Shown piece after piece: positions 1 through 10,000 of a DNA stretch of 64,000 bases (position 1 is its first letter; every line of letters starts with the position of its first letter). The notes beneath the pieces were generated by a model that was given only the letters and a program-made list of their open reading frames with translations, made no database searches and was not told where the DNA came from. The DNA is from Apostichopus japonicus (taxonomy: Eukaryota > Echinodermata > Holothuroidea > Aspidochirotida > Stichopodidae). The stretch covers positions 26,345,960-26,409,959 of the forward strand of contig NC_092563.1 of assembly GCF_037975245.1 (NCBI RefSeq), in the 5' to 3' direction. Position numbers and translations under genes: made by a program.

Positions 1-300
1 ACAAGATTCACTTCTTGAGATATCGTGTTTACAAGCTGGGCGTCACAAACGCACACACATACACACACATGTTTGTGTTTCATTCAGACCGAGGACCCCA
101 TTGTATTTTCCATTGTTCAAATTCACGTACCCTAACTTTAACAATACCCCATACAATAGAATTCTTCCGAGGACGTGGTGATTCTTTAGAAATCACAACC
201 GAGGACCTGAAATTCTTTTGTTCAAGTCCTCGGTCAGATAGCAAAACAAACGCACACACGCACGCATGATTGCAAAGGTTACGATTGTCATCGAAACCCA
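1..300. repeat. Low-complexity repeat insertion with CCGAGGAC motifs
   Basis: This stretch is flanked by CA/GT-rich runs at about 48-70 and 248-266. It carries the motif CCGAGGAC three times in direct orientation and once inverted. The pair at 198-236 could form a 9-bp-arm hairpin. It sits where intron 8 of the left SIAE copy should continue and has no counterpart in the right copy, so it looks like an insertion. Its GTAACCTTTGCAATC-GTGTGTG-like stretch on the minus strand resembles the repeat at about 27940. No gene is seen. Confidence 0.4.
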
Positions 301-764
301 AAATTGCATATCTAGTAGTCCTTATTACTGCCTTCATATTTTTATAGAGATTATTTTTACCATTCATTTCTGGTTGCCAACTTTTTATACTACATACACA
401 CCAGCTCAGTTATGAATTATTGAATTCTGTTGCCTTCTGTAGCACCAGTGATGAAATGGGCCATTAAGATTAATACTGTTATGACATGTGTGAAGATACA
501 TGTCAGATTGTAACTTCACTTGCTAGAAAGAACCACTTAACGAAAGGACAGACCAGATTTGGAAACATGGCAACAGGGAGGGGGCAAATAGGTATCTGAG
601 ATTGGCGAGGTGAGGATGGGGGCTGGCCAGAGAACAGGAGGACAAGGATGCAAAGAAATTAGGATAGATGATTGAATACAATAATTAGAAATGAATGATT
701 ATCCACGATGAAGAATGTAAAGTCACATTAACCGATATAACAATAACTCTGACAGTCCACTTAC

Positions 765-919
765 GCATCATCCGGTGATTCAGGATCAGGCAGGTCCAAC
801 GACACAGCCATGAACACTTTTTCCATCATAGGATTAGGAACATAACCGTAACTCGCAGTCTGAGCCCGGCGGATTAATGGATAGTTGGTATTGATGCAAG
901 GAACGTTAGAAGTACACAG
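765..919 (-). CDS. SIAE: SIAE paralogue exon 8
   Basis: It is 155 nt in phase 0 to 2, with acceptor CAG at 922-920 and donor GT at 764-763. It encodes 51 residues including Y-G-Y-V-P-N-P. About ten residues differ from the intact gene's exon 8, far more than in exon 7. Confidence 0.8.
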
Positions 920-982
920 CTGAAAGATTATCACAGAAATACCACATTATTTCAATTGATGACAAAACAGTATGCACTCTTG

Positions 983-1128
983 ACCCAGAGGTATGGGGTG
1001 GGAGCAGTGGGGCCATGAACCCCAACATCCAAATGTAAAGGGTGGCAGCAGTGGGGCCATGAACCCCAACCTCCAAAGGTAAGGGGTGGGAGACGTGGGG
1101 TTAAGAACCCCAACCTCCATCATCAGTT
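983..1128. repeat. 44-bp minisatellite, about 3 units (left copy)
   Basis: Units contain GGGGTGGGAGCAGTGGGGCC and lie in intron 7 of the left SIAE copy. The same array, in reverse complement and with about six units, lies at 22325-22600, so the array predates the inverted duplication and changed copy number afterwards. Confidence 0.85.
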
Positions 1129-1266
1129 GGGGCTAAATCATTCTTATTTATCTTAAATTTAGTCTGGAAAGAATTGTTTCAGAGAAGGTCAGACAAAACT
1201 GAGGGCATTAAACAATGGCAATGATAAGGTTGTAACCAGGATAGATACAGTTTGTTTCATCCTCAC

Positions 1267-1397
1267 CTGCACAAAACCAAATGGGAAGGCTACTTCGGTG
1301 TTTCCTCCCGTCCCTTCATACCACTTACGACGCCAGTCGTTAATCATCGCAGGAAATAAGCAAGCATATCTATCGGATTCAGCGGCGTTAGCTTCTC
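1267..1397 (-). CDS. SIAE: SIAE paralogue exon 7
   Basis: It is 131 nt, the same length and phase as exon 7 at 21348-21478, and differs from it at only about four bases by eye. It encodes the G-E-A-N block, matching the oxyanion-hole Asn motif of the SASA/SGNH family, then S-D-R-Y-A-C-L-F-P in the shared part. Only one residue differs (Ser to Ala). Confidence 0.85.
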
Positions 1398-2110
1398 CTG
1401 CAAGAGAAGATGAAATCATTTCAAATCATTCTACAGTCAAAACTGTCAAACAAACGATTTGGGAAAGGATGCTTCAGATTAGTTAGTTAGATTTCTAATT
1501 GTTTATCATTTATAGTCTGCCAAAAAAACTATATATACTTCTGAGGTATTTACGTGTTACATATCAGCACAAATAATAAAATAAAATCTTACTTTTACGA
1601 AGAAAATACTCCACATTCAGTGCCAGCTTGAAACTACCCTTGGTCTAGCCAACGACCCAAATCAACCTTCGGGCCTTTGAACACAATCTCCTTATTCATT
1701 GCCTGTATTGCCTCAAGATCTTACTGAAAATACAGCTCTTCTCTCAGTATCTTCAACATCCTCACTCCTCCATCCTCCCCCAAAAGACGCAAATACACAC
1801 ACAACAACTCCCTTTATACCTCACCATAGTACAACACCCTTCCCATCCGACCATACCCACCAAAGAAATGACAAATTTTGCTCAAATTGTTTTTATTGCT
1901 CCCAACTGACCTAATCTAGTTCAAAAGCAGGAATATATGCTTTGATGTTCCTAATATATAAATGTATAAAAATGACAGACATACCTTGATGCCATAAAAC
2001 TCCTTTGATGGTGAAATTTAACAATGGATGAATCATAGCGTTCCATAATATGCTTTCTCCACTCGGACCTTCCACCCCCATTCTCTCCCAGATATTCATT
2101 GGCTTCGACA

Positions 2111-2391
2111 TATACAAAAGTCTACTTGGATTATCTTGTTCCCTGATTTTCTTTCTGCAGACGCCCATGTATTTCTCCAAACTAAATTTCTAAGCCATGA
2201 GATCTAAAACTTAAGGAGGTTTAGGAGCATCATTAGGTCTGGGAAGTGTTATTTCCGGCGATCTGGAAGGTATATTTGCCCCAAAAAAATCGTACGCTAC
2301 GCGCGAACCCATGGTCGTGCTCCGCTTAGATAGTGTCATAGAACAGACACGCGTCCCCACCATTATCCAAGACTGATCTGCGCCCATGCTC
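2111..2391. repeat. Dispersed repeat at the SIAE breakpoint
   Basis: This segment matches 31820-32096 closely. The shared block starts at TATACAAAAGTCTACTTGG in both places, precisely where SIAE homology ends here. It ends at a GCCCATGC motif in both. It contains one copy of the GC-rich core module (2290-2335). On the plus strand it also shows a pyrimidine tract followed by CTGCAG at about 2136-2160, which resembles a splice acceptor. Confidence 0.75.
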
Positions 2392-2468
2392 AAAACAATG
2401 CTGGATCAAACTGCGCCAAAGTTCAATACAGGGGAACTTGAAATGCAGCTATTGGTCAAGACCAATTG

Positions 2469-2501
2469 GTGGGGACACGGTACAGTATATCGTGTCCCCA
2501 C
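2469..2501. repeat. Perfect hairpin, 11-bp arms
   Basis: GTGGGGACACG and its reverse complement flank an 11-nt loop. It lies between other repeat pieces (2391-2745) that carry the recurring motif ATCTGCGCCCATG, so it is probably part of a transposon remnant. Confidence 0.5.
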
Positions 2502-2574
2502 TACTGAAAAAGTTGGTGGGGACGCGTCCCGCTGTCCTCACCAGGATCTGCGCCCATGGTTTGGAGGCTGTTTA

Positions 2575-2745
2575 TCGTGGAACGCCATTTTCATGCTCAC
2601 TGATATGATGTGATATCTGCTGTTTGCTTTACAAATTCGAATAATTTTGTCACTGTTCCTCTTTCTCTTCCCGTTTTCTTGCCGTATTTTCTACTCCATG
2701 CTTTTCTCCTGTTCTCTCTTTCTTCTTTTTCTTTTCCTTCCTTCA
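2575..2745. repeat. Repeat fragment shared with 34489-34556 and 35112-35160
   Basis: The stretch from TGGAACGCCATTTTCATGCT to the TACAAATTCGAA motif matches about 34489-34556. The following TGTCACTGTTCCTCTTTCTC part matches about 35118. It is a mosaic of two elements found in the 30-35 kb transposon cluster. No coding signal is seen. Confidence 0.6.
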
Positions 2746-3187
2746 CCTCGTTGAAGTTGGCAAGTGTATACAGTTCCAAAGCTATTTCAACAGCAACAAA
2801 AAGTTATTTTGTGTATGTCTGTTGTGGGGTGAAGTTAGCGCTATGAGCTACAAGTTCCAATGCGCAAGGTGGGGGAAAGGGGCTAGAAATAATGTGTGGG
2901 TCAATTCTAACTCGGTTTTCGGTCGTTAATTGTTGATGTAGCCTACCAGGTAAAAGGTTTAAAAGACTTTTACAATTTCAAATTTAATAATTTGATTTAT
3001 TATGCCATTTGGAGCACATAACATAGGCTATAACAGAACATTACTGGCAAAACTAGGGGGGGGGGTTGATTGTGTGGGCCAACCGACCCTCTTCAAAAAG
3101 TGGGGGGTTAAAAAAAAAACCCACCCCCCTGTTTCTCCTCCACTGGCTGCTATTGTTATCAAATTAATAAATTATCTCATTCCATAG

Positions 3188-3312
3188 GTCAAGAGACAGA
3201 AGACGAATCGGCGGGTCGAGACTTCTTGGAGCAACTAATCTGCGAGGTGGAAGCAAGAACAAAAGCAAAGATGGGAAAACGACAGTTCATGGACGTGCCG
3301 TGTGGAAAGAGC
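3188..3312 (+). CDS. Possible terminal coding exon of an unidentified gene
   Basis: After a TTCCATAG acceptor-like site, one frame from about position 3190 reads about 41 residues (QETEDESAGRDFLEQLICEV, then a basic stretch) and ends at a TAG at about 3310. The composition is protein-like, with acidic then basic heptad-like spacing. No upstream exon, homologue or polyadenylation signal was recognised, and the other two frames also stay open for a while. It could equally be chance. Confidence 0.2.
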
Positions 3313-3779
3313 TAGTTGCCAAGGCGACATTGTATATGTTTGTTGTGTTGTAATAATGTGTTTGTACTGAATAATAACTTGTGTAAACATTGATCGAGTG
3401 ATTAAGAGTTGTTTGACCAAAATGGTGCTTTGTTAATATTTGTATTATCCTAGCCTTGATTATGCATGTGACTCGATTATGCTCTGTACATGCTACAGCT
3501 GATGCGCTTTAAGTTAAAATCGTCAACATTGTTGTTCCGTGTGGAGATTTATTTGTCATCTTGTAATCAACGTAGACTGTACTGTGATTTTGAACTTTAG
3601 TTTGCAACGTCGGTTCAACAGTCTTTCGTTTATATTAAGGCTACCCCCCCCCCCCCCCCTCTTAGACAGTCGGATAGACATATAGACATTTTCATAGCAG
3701 TATTTATTGCGTTGAAGACCACTTAGCCTATATAGAGTGGGCCCCAACAAAAGTCACTGAAGGGAGCACCATAAACTTT

Positions 3780-6040
3780 ATGTCTGCATACTATAGGCGT
3801 TCAAGCCGGAGAGGGGCGGGCCACTAAATTGATTGGCTGAGAATGCAGAGGTTCGCGAAAAGGAAGGACTGGGCGGAACACTGGTGAGCGACAGTTTTCT
3901 CAGACATATCGTGGTCTCCCGTAACGGTTTTCAAGCACAAATAACACACATGGATAAGAAATTAGCTGGAAAAAGTCACATCGACTGTTACTTGCTTGAA
4001 ATGGTCTACTATTCAAAGTGAAATTTTGTACCTTAGCAAGCAATAGTACAAATTCCATCGTAACAGTAACGCCATGATATTTCAATTAATGACCCATGCA
4101 ATATTGAAATAATTAATTGTGTCACTGACTAGTAAATGGGCCAGATTTGTTCGGATCTGGTTCCTCCAAACCACGTATATTGCGGGAAATCATTCTATGG
4201 CAAGCCAACACAACGGCTGTATATGTTATGTCGAAACTACCAGTCTCCATTCTCGCAATATGTTGGCAACCCTTCTACGATACTTCGACAACTCTTTGTT
4301 CAAAATATTATAATGGATTAAAATATATTACCATAATATGGTATAGCTATAGACGAGAATGTTCCGTGCAGGTAAGGTCAGAATTAGAACTAGACATGGC
4401 TCTATATGTTGCTTCACTTTTTAGACAACTCAAACAAAAAGACAAAAGGGAGACCTTACCCGTGTTGCCAGGTTCACAAGATGGACGTGTCTGATGCCGG
4501 AAGCACATGATACATTCTTTTTCATTGTAATTTACATTTTAAATTACAAAACAAGCCGTAACGTTATGCAAACAAAGATTTGTGGTTGTTGCTGTTGTAG
4601 TAATAAACTCACAATTCACTCCCAAAATTCCAAGAACGGGTTCTCTGGAAGTTTGTTATGCATTGCAGAACTTCGATGACGCGTTGATAAATGTATCACA
4701 CATGATTAAATATGCCACACTCATTGGTTTATTGAGCACGCCCAAATAGGCAACCATTATGGCTCCCGTTGGCTTTCCATACTATGTCGCATAGTTCCGT
4801 GGATTCCACACATCTGACAGAGATGGAAATCATGTCTCAATATACATAGGTACAAATACGAGTCGGCATCGTGTATAAATTTAAAAGAAAATATATTACA
4901 CCCTGAAAACTATCCGAGCTCTTCCCTTCATAGAGGCTGATTTCATGATCTTGAAATTTGCTGAAATGCTTATTAATCTTGTACATGTTTATAATCTCTT
5001 AGAACAATGGTATTATCATCACCTTGAAGTTGTTCAATTTGTTCTGGCTATGTTAATGCAGGGTTGTTGCCCTGGTTTGTGGGAAATAAATTGAGGTTGC
5101 AGGTGCGCGCATAAACAGATGGTTAGATTAAGCTTATGATATGTCGATTGTTAACTTTAATGTTCGTCATGACATGCATGTGTTGAAAAGACAAAGAACA
5201 TATATGCAAGCAGAATAACAGGTGGCCCTATAGTACGATATGTTATATAAACTACACTGGTTGCAAAATATTTCGAGACCTTAATTCACATGCATGTAAA
5301 TGTATATGATCAATTAACAAAATATGCGTAAAATAATCTCGGCATAGTTAATAACTATCCTTTCTCTTTTGGGAATGGAGGAGTGATCGGGGCACCGGGA
5401 AGCAGCTGGTAACTTAGTGGATAAGGACCGGTCGGCTTTATGAAATCAGTGGGGAGCCTGCAGAGGGCGCCTCATATTAAAGGCATTGCATAACGTTAAA
5501 AACAAGGCATGTTATACCTCGATCACCGCCTTCCCATATGATTACGGATTCAGTTTATTATGTCTGTCTGGTATGTGATTTCCCCAAACTAACCAGACTG
5601 TCCCGCACCGAACGGGGTGGGGGGGGGGGCGGGGAATAAATTGTACTGAATCGGACGTGACTTTGAAGCCTTGTCTGTCTTTGATTTTAATTTGTGGGGT
5701 GGGTGGTGCGAGGGGACGATACGGGCTGAGGGAAGGGACTGAAAAAATTAGTTACACATTCTCTACGGTTTCGGAGTTAAAAGATAGATTGAGTTTGATA
5801 TCGAAATGCTTTCAGAAAAATAGTGGAACAGAAGAAAGTTGTACTCGTAAACCTATTTCAAAATTTCGATACACACTGTCAAAATGTCGACCTTTTTTTA
5901 TTTTTTACACTGAAACTTTTTACATGGGGAGCATTCAAAAAATGTTGAGATAAAACAATCGATTTTCTTAGATGAAATTGTGAAATCCGGGACAACTTAC
6001 ATCCACAAAGGTAAAAATCTCCTGGGAAAGAAGGCTCAAG
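3780..6040. other. Intergenic stretch, nothing recognised
   Basis: No exon pattern, RNA gene or transposon end could be supported here. Open frames are short and have no recognisable protein. A poly-C tract lies just before it (3645-3660) and a poly-G tract at 5621-5632. Confidence 0.5.
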
Positions 6041-6043
6041 ATC

Positions 6044-6180
6044 AGGCGCGTAGCCTGGGGGGGGGGGGGCAGCCGCTCCCCCACTTGAGCATATTTTTAA
6101 TTTTTTTTAAAATGATTTTATGATATCGCTAGTATTTTCAAAAGAGGAATTATAAGCTGCAACTTACAAGGCCTGGGAAG
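6044..6180. repeat. Transposon fragment headed CAGGCGCGTAGCC
   Basis: It starts with CAGGCGCGTAGCCTGG followed by a G run. Its body matches the reverse complement of about 34760-34860 (ACTTCCCAGGCCTTGTAAG and a GCGATATCAT motif). The two mark one non-autonomous family seen in both places. Confidence 0.6.
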
Positions 6181-6790
6181 TGACGACAAAATTCAGAAAA
6201 TTGACGTTTTGACGAGATAACGGATCTCGTCAATCAAGGGCGTAGGAACCGGGGGGGCAGTGAAAAATGTGAGAGGGCGGAAGTATCATTCCGCCCCCCG
6301 GTTCGCAAGTCAGAAAACCCCTTTTTCATTTCCAAATGAGAAAAAAAATCTCATTTGGAGCACCAAATTGCATCTAAGGCCAGGTGAAAATACAAAATTG
6401 AGTTTACAAAATGGAGCGGGTGTTGAAGTGTGCTATATTGCACCAAATTGCATCTGAGGCCACCTGGAAATGCAAAGAATTCCAAAGGGGAGGGGGACAC
6501 CCCCTCCCCTTAGACCCCTCCCCCAGGCTGACCATCAGTCTTCAGCCCCCCCCCCCCCCCCACTCAAAAGTACCTTCCTACGCCACTGTCGTCAATGCAA
6601 CAATTTTCTGCAAATTGACGGGTTGCACAGTTACTACCATCTCGACAAAACGACAAAATTCAGAAAATTGACGTCAATTTTCTGAATTTTGTCACGTTAC
6701 CATCTCGACAACTCATCAATTTTCAGAAAACTGTCGTTTTGTCAAGTTGGTAACTCGTCAATGCAATGTCCCTTCTACGCTTCCGTATTA
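6170..6790. repeat. GTTTTGACGAG-type palindromic repeat, split by a MITE
   Basis: Multiple direct and inverted copies of TTTTGACGAG and GACAAAATTCAGAAAATTGA lie at 6182-6234 and 6589-6770. The unit ends TGTCCCTTCTACGCTTCCGTA. The same family, with the same end, is at about 46705-46892. The hAT MITE at 6235-6588 sits inside it. Confidence 0.7.
6235..6588. mobile_element. hAT-like MITE, 354 bp, with 8-bp TSD
   Basis: The element starts CAAGGGCGTAGGAACC and ends TTCCTACGCCACTG, imperfect terminal inverted repeats. It is flanked by a perfect 8-bp duplication, TCGTCAAT (6227-6234 and 6589-6596). Eight-base duplications and CA(G/A)-type ends are typical of hAT elements. It encodes nothing. A sister copy is at 40901-41272. 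Confidence 0.85.
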
Positions 6791-6986
6791 CCGACTCAGT
6801 TTCCCTGCTCCCATCAGTTCAAGGGCAGAACGCTAGTAATACAAATAAGACAAACGAGTCCACTGGTTCCGCTCTCGTGACAGAGCAACAACAAAGCACT
6901 TTACGTCATGCAATATAACCTTGTACCATAAATTGAAGTTGTACACTTTTCACTAGAACTTAGATTGAGCTAAAGACACTGCCAAA

Positions 6987-7059
6987 ATGTCGCTCAGATA
7001 CTCACAGGATTTGATTTATGCTGTGATTGCCCTCTGCATGTCATCGGCATACATTTGTG
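6987..7059 (+). CDS. SIAE: SIAE exon 1 (signal peptide)
   Basis: It encodes 24 residues starting M-S-L-R-Y-S, with a hydrophobic core L-I-Y-A-V-I-A-L, ending in phase 1 before a GTATGA donor. The ATG follows GCCAAA. Splicing to exon 2 gives C-D-G-A-S-T-G-N, the start of the mature protein. Confidence 0.85.
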
Positions 7060-10000
7060 GTATGAACTGGTCTTTATTCTTAAGTTTAAAGGCGTATTTC
7101 AAGCCGGTCAGACAACACTTTACGCCGAGGAGTATTAAATTTACTAGCTTAGGCTATATGCAATAGGCCCTCATCATGCTAGTCTAGGCCGAGGTTAAGA
7201 AACGTCTGAAGTTGTTATTATCGCGTGAATCATTTACACCAGTGGCAATTTGTAGCCATAACCTACATTCACATTAACATGAACTAATCGCACTTGTTTT
7301 TACTCCTAGGCAGCATAAAAGAGCACTAATTTGTATGATTACAAGGGACGAAATAGTTTTAGAGAATTGATTAGCAATAATTGCTCGACAATTCTTGGAA
7401 ATAGCAATTAGCATTAGCAGGTACTGCATCTTTTGCTAATCAAAAGTAATATTGATTAGCAACTGGCAATTCTTGGGTAGCAAATTGCTATGCGAACCCA
7501 GTTATTTTGCCCCTTGGATTAGAAGGAGTTTTACATATTGGTTGAGGAAATAAATTATGCACACACACAGTACACTTGACTTTGGCAGTAAGGCCTTTGA
7601 CAATAGGTACAGACATCAAATTTTAAACAACTAAGCTAGTATATGCTTTGTAGGGGAAGAGGGTGTGGAATTGGGTTGGTACGTTGTTGGTTAAGCTGGT
7701 AAGTTGCATTCAATGATATAGAGAGTGTTTATTACAGTCAATGTTCATGAGTTCTCTTGATCTTGGCAAAGAGAGAAAAAAAATGTTAACCATGAAAGAA
7801 CCTACTGTATGTAGCATGGTGGATTGGTGGGCTCATAATTGACACACTTAAGGATTTGATCAACGATGTCTATCAAGGAAAAAATCCAATCATTCAACTG
7901 TATGTGTTTTTCGTATGTGTAGTTCCTCCAAAATGTTATGATCTCAAAATATTTAAGGTTCTGTGCTTATGCACCGTACAATTGATTAGTATTTGACCAC
8001 AAAATGTCTGCCGTATCAAGTTCTTTCATACCCCTAAATTGACACATGCGTCGATAAACTAACTGTAGTGTAGGCTTCAGTAAACATCCATTGACTTTGG
8101 ATGCTGTTTGCAATGCTCTGAGCCTCTTAGCTCAGACAGGTCAGGTCCCAGAGAGTAGCGTTATCATATTGAGTTAATGTTGGTTATTTTTAGGGTGTAA
8201 GATTTCCAAATGTCCAAAAATTGTGCAAAACTGGGGGGAGGGTGTTAAAAGTTTAAAAAGTACCACAATTTAGTCGGCAAATAGCTGAAATGGATTCAAA
8301 CTCATGAAATATGTGATTCTGCTTGACTGCAAAAGTTTAGGTTGCCTGCTGTATCATTGCAAGTAATAACTGAAGGTGCGTCAATTACGGGGGTGCGTCA
8401 ATTATGAAGCCTTTACTATACTTGAAATGGTTATGCGACATTCAGTTCTGTATATATTATAGCTTTTCAATGTTGCGAACCATCTAATATTGTAAGTAAT
8501 ATCAATCAATTTTGAATCGAGGTAATGAATTGTCAATGAAGATTGCCATCCAAAGAATTTCACTGTGCATATTTACAATTGCTTTCATCTGGTTCATAAC
8601 CTCATTTCTGCAGATGGAGCATCTACAGGCAACCTCTCTTTGGCCTCTTACTACAGTGATCATATGGTTCTCCAGATGGGCCCCAAATCTGCAATCATAT
8701 GGGGTTATGCAAATGCTGGACAAAAGATAGCTGTGACTTTCAAAGAAAAACTTTACAAAGCTGTTGCAACACCAGGTGAAGAATCAGTTCATTAGGATTG
8801 TATGAATTATTCAACAATAGCTTGTGGAATTTTTGCAGTATACTACTTCACATAAAATGGATTGAGCATTTATTCTTGTTGTGACACATTGCTTTCAACG
8901 TATTCATCCCTCTGCAGTCACTGAATGTAATATAAATAATATGGCATCTGGAGGCCAGTTTCCATTTATTCACTAAATGGGGAAAAACTGTTTATCAGAA
9001 CCGTTTAACGGTCTTATTCCAGCACAGTTTGTTAGCCATGTTCTTGCTTTCTTGGGCAAGTTTAAGTCTGAAGGCTTCTAAACATTCACTATACATGGAA
9101 ATTATGACTTGTTTGTTTCCATTTTCTCTTCTTATGCAAAACAATTTTTCGCAACCAGCTTCTCCTCACATGGAGTTAAACAACAAGTCTTTATCGCTAG
9201 TGAACTGTCACCAATTGCCTTGTCCCAAAGACACAGGTCTCTTCTTTGCAAAAAATCTTGGCAAGAGTACAAGACTACCAAGTACACACTCAGTCCTACA
9301 TATATGCTGTGTTGTATAAATTACTGTAGCAATTCCATTTGTCTTTATGCAACAATAGTACCTGGGAGAAAATTAATAAAAAATCCTACATATATGCTGT
9401 GTTGTATAAATAACTGTAGCAATTCCATATTTCTTTATGCATAACAATGGTACCTGGGAGAAAATTAATAAAAAAATTAAACCTGTGACATTTCTTAGTT
9501 CAAGTATCATTTTATTATGTTAGTTCAACTATCAGTATCATCTCCAGATGTTATTAGCTTATTACCAGAGCAACTACAAGCTTGACATTGTGATCTTACG
9601 TGCTTTTTGTACTACATTTTTGTAGTAAAGTAATTGTGCCTAGATGCATGACTACCTTTCAGTATATATATTAAATGTTCATACTGGTTTATATAATGTA
9701 CTGTGGTACAATGTGTATCAAATGATTTCAGTTCCAATATGAGGGACAAGGTCATATTTTAAGATATGAAACATAACCAATTTCAAAAGGAAGGGGAGAG
9801 AGTGAATAAGTGCTTTGTTTGTAAACATATTTTATATTGGGGAAGGGATTGAAGTGGGTGGACACTACCACATGGTCTTGTTGTACTCCAAATGGAAGAA
9901 TGAAGCAATATACAAATTTATACAAGGTATACATATGAATACTACTCTTCCAACAAAACAAAAAAAGCCTAAAAATAATTTATCAGTACTCAATGGAGGA

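Larger units (their letters stand above)
300..2113 (-). repeat. Left arm of a large inverted duplication of the SIAE locus
   Basis: The reverse complement of this segment matches about 20650-23215 in exons and introns. Shared intron landmarks are the stretch around 361-410 (matching about 23090-23150) and the 44-bp minisatellite at 983-1128. Homology stops abruptly at about 2113, inside exon 6. From there a dispersed repeat begins that also occurs at 31820. The duplication is therefore genomic rather than a retrocopy. Confidence 0.85.
765..2113 (-). pseudogene. SIAE: SIAE paralogue, partial (exons 6-8), 5'-truncated
   Basis: Three exons match the complete SIAE gene at 6987-25897: exon 6 remnant 2113-1985, exon 7 1397-1267 (131 nt) and exon 8 919-765 (155 nt). 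Lengths of exons 7 and 8, phases and GT/AG borders are all kept, and no stop or frameshift interrupts them. Exon 6 lacks its first 20 or so nucleotides and runs straight into a dispersed repeat. No copies of exons 1-5 were found on this strand. Exon 9 onward would lie left of the window. Exon 6 reads W-H-Q where the intact gene reads W-Y-Q before the GE-A-N motif. It is either a recently disabled duplicate or a gene using an unrecognised 5' end. The coding region being open argues for recent origin; the missing N-terminal two fifths, which carries the catalytic serine, argues against enzyme activity. Confidence 0.75.

Noticed and set aside
80-367. 95-codon open frame on the minus strand
   Set aside because: It lies in intron 8 of the left SIAE copy, over repeat sequence.
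5657-5953. 98-codon open frame
   Set aside because: No recognisable protein, no splice context, and AT-rich codon use like the surrounding non-coding DNA.
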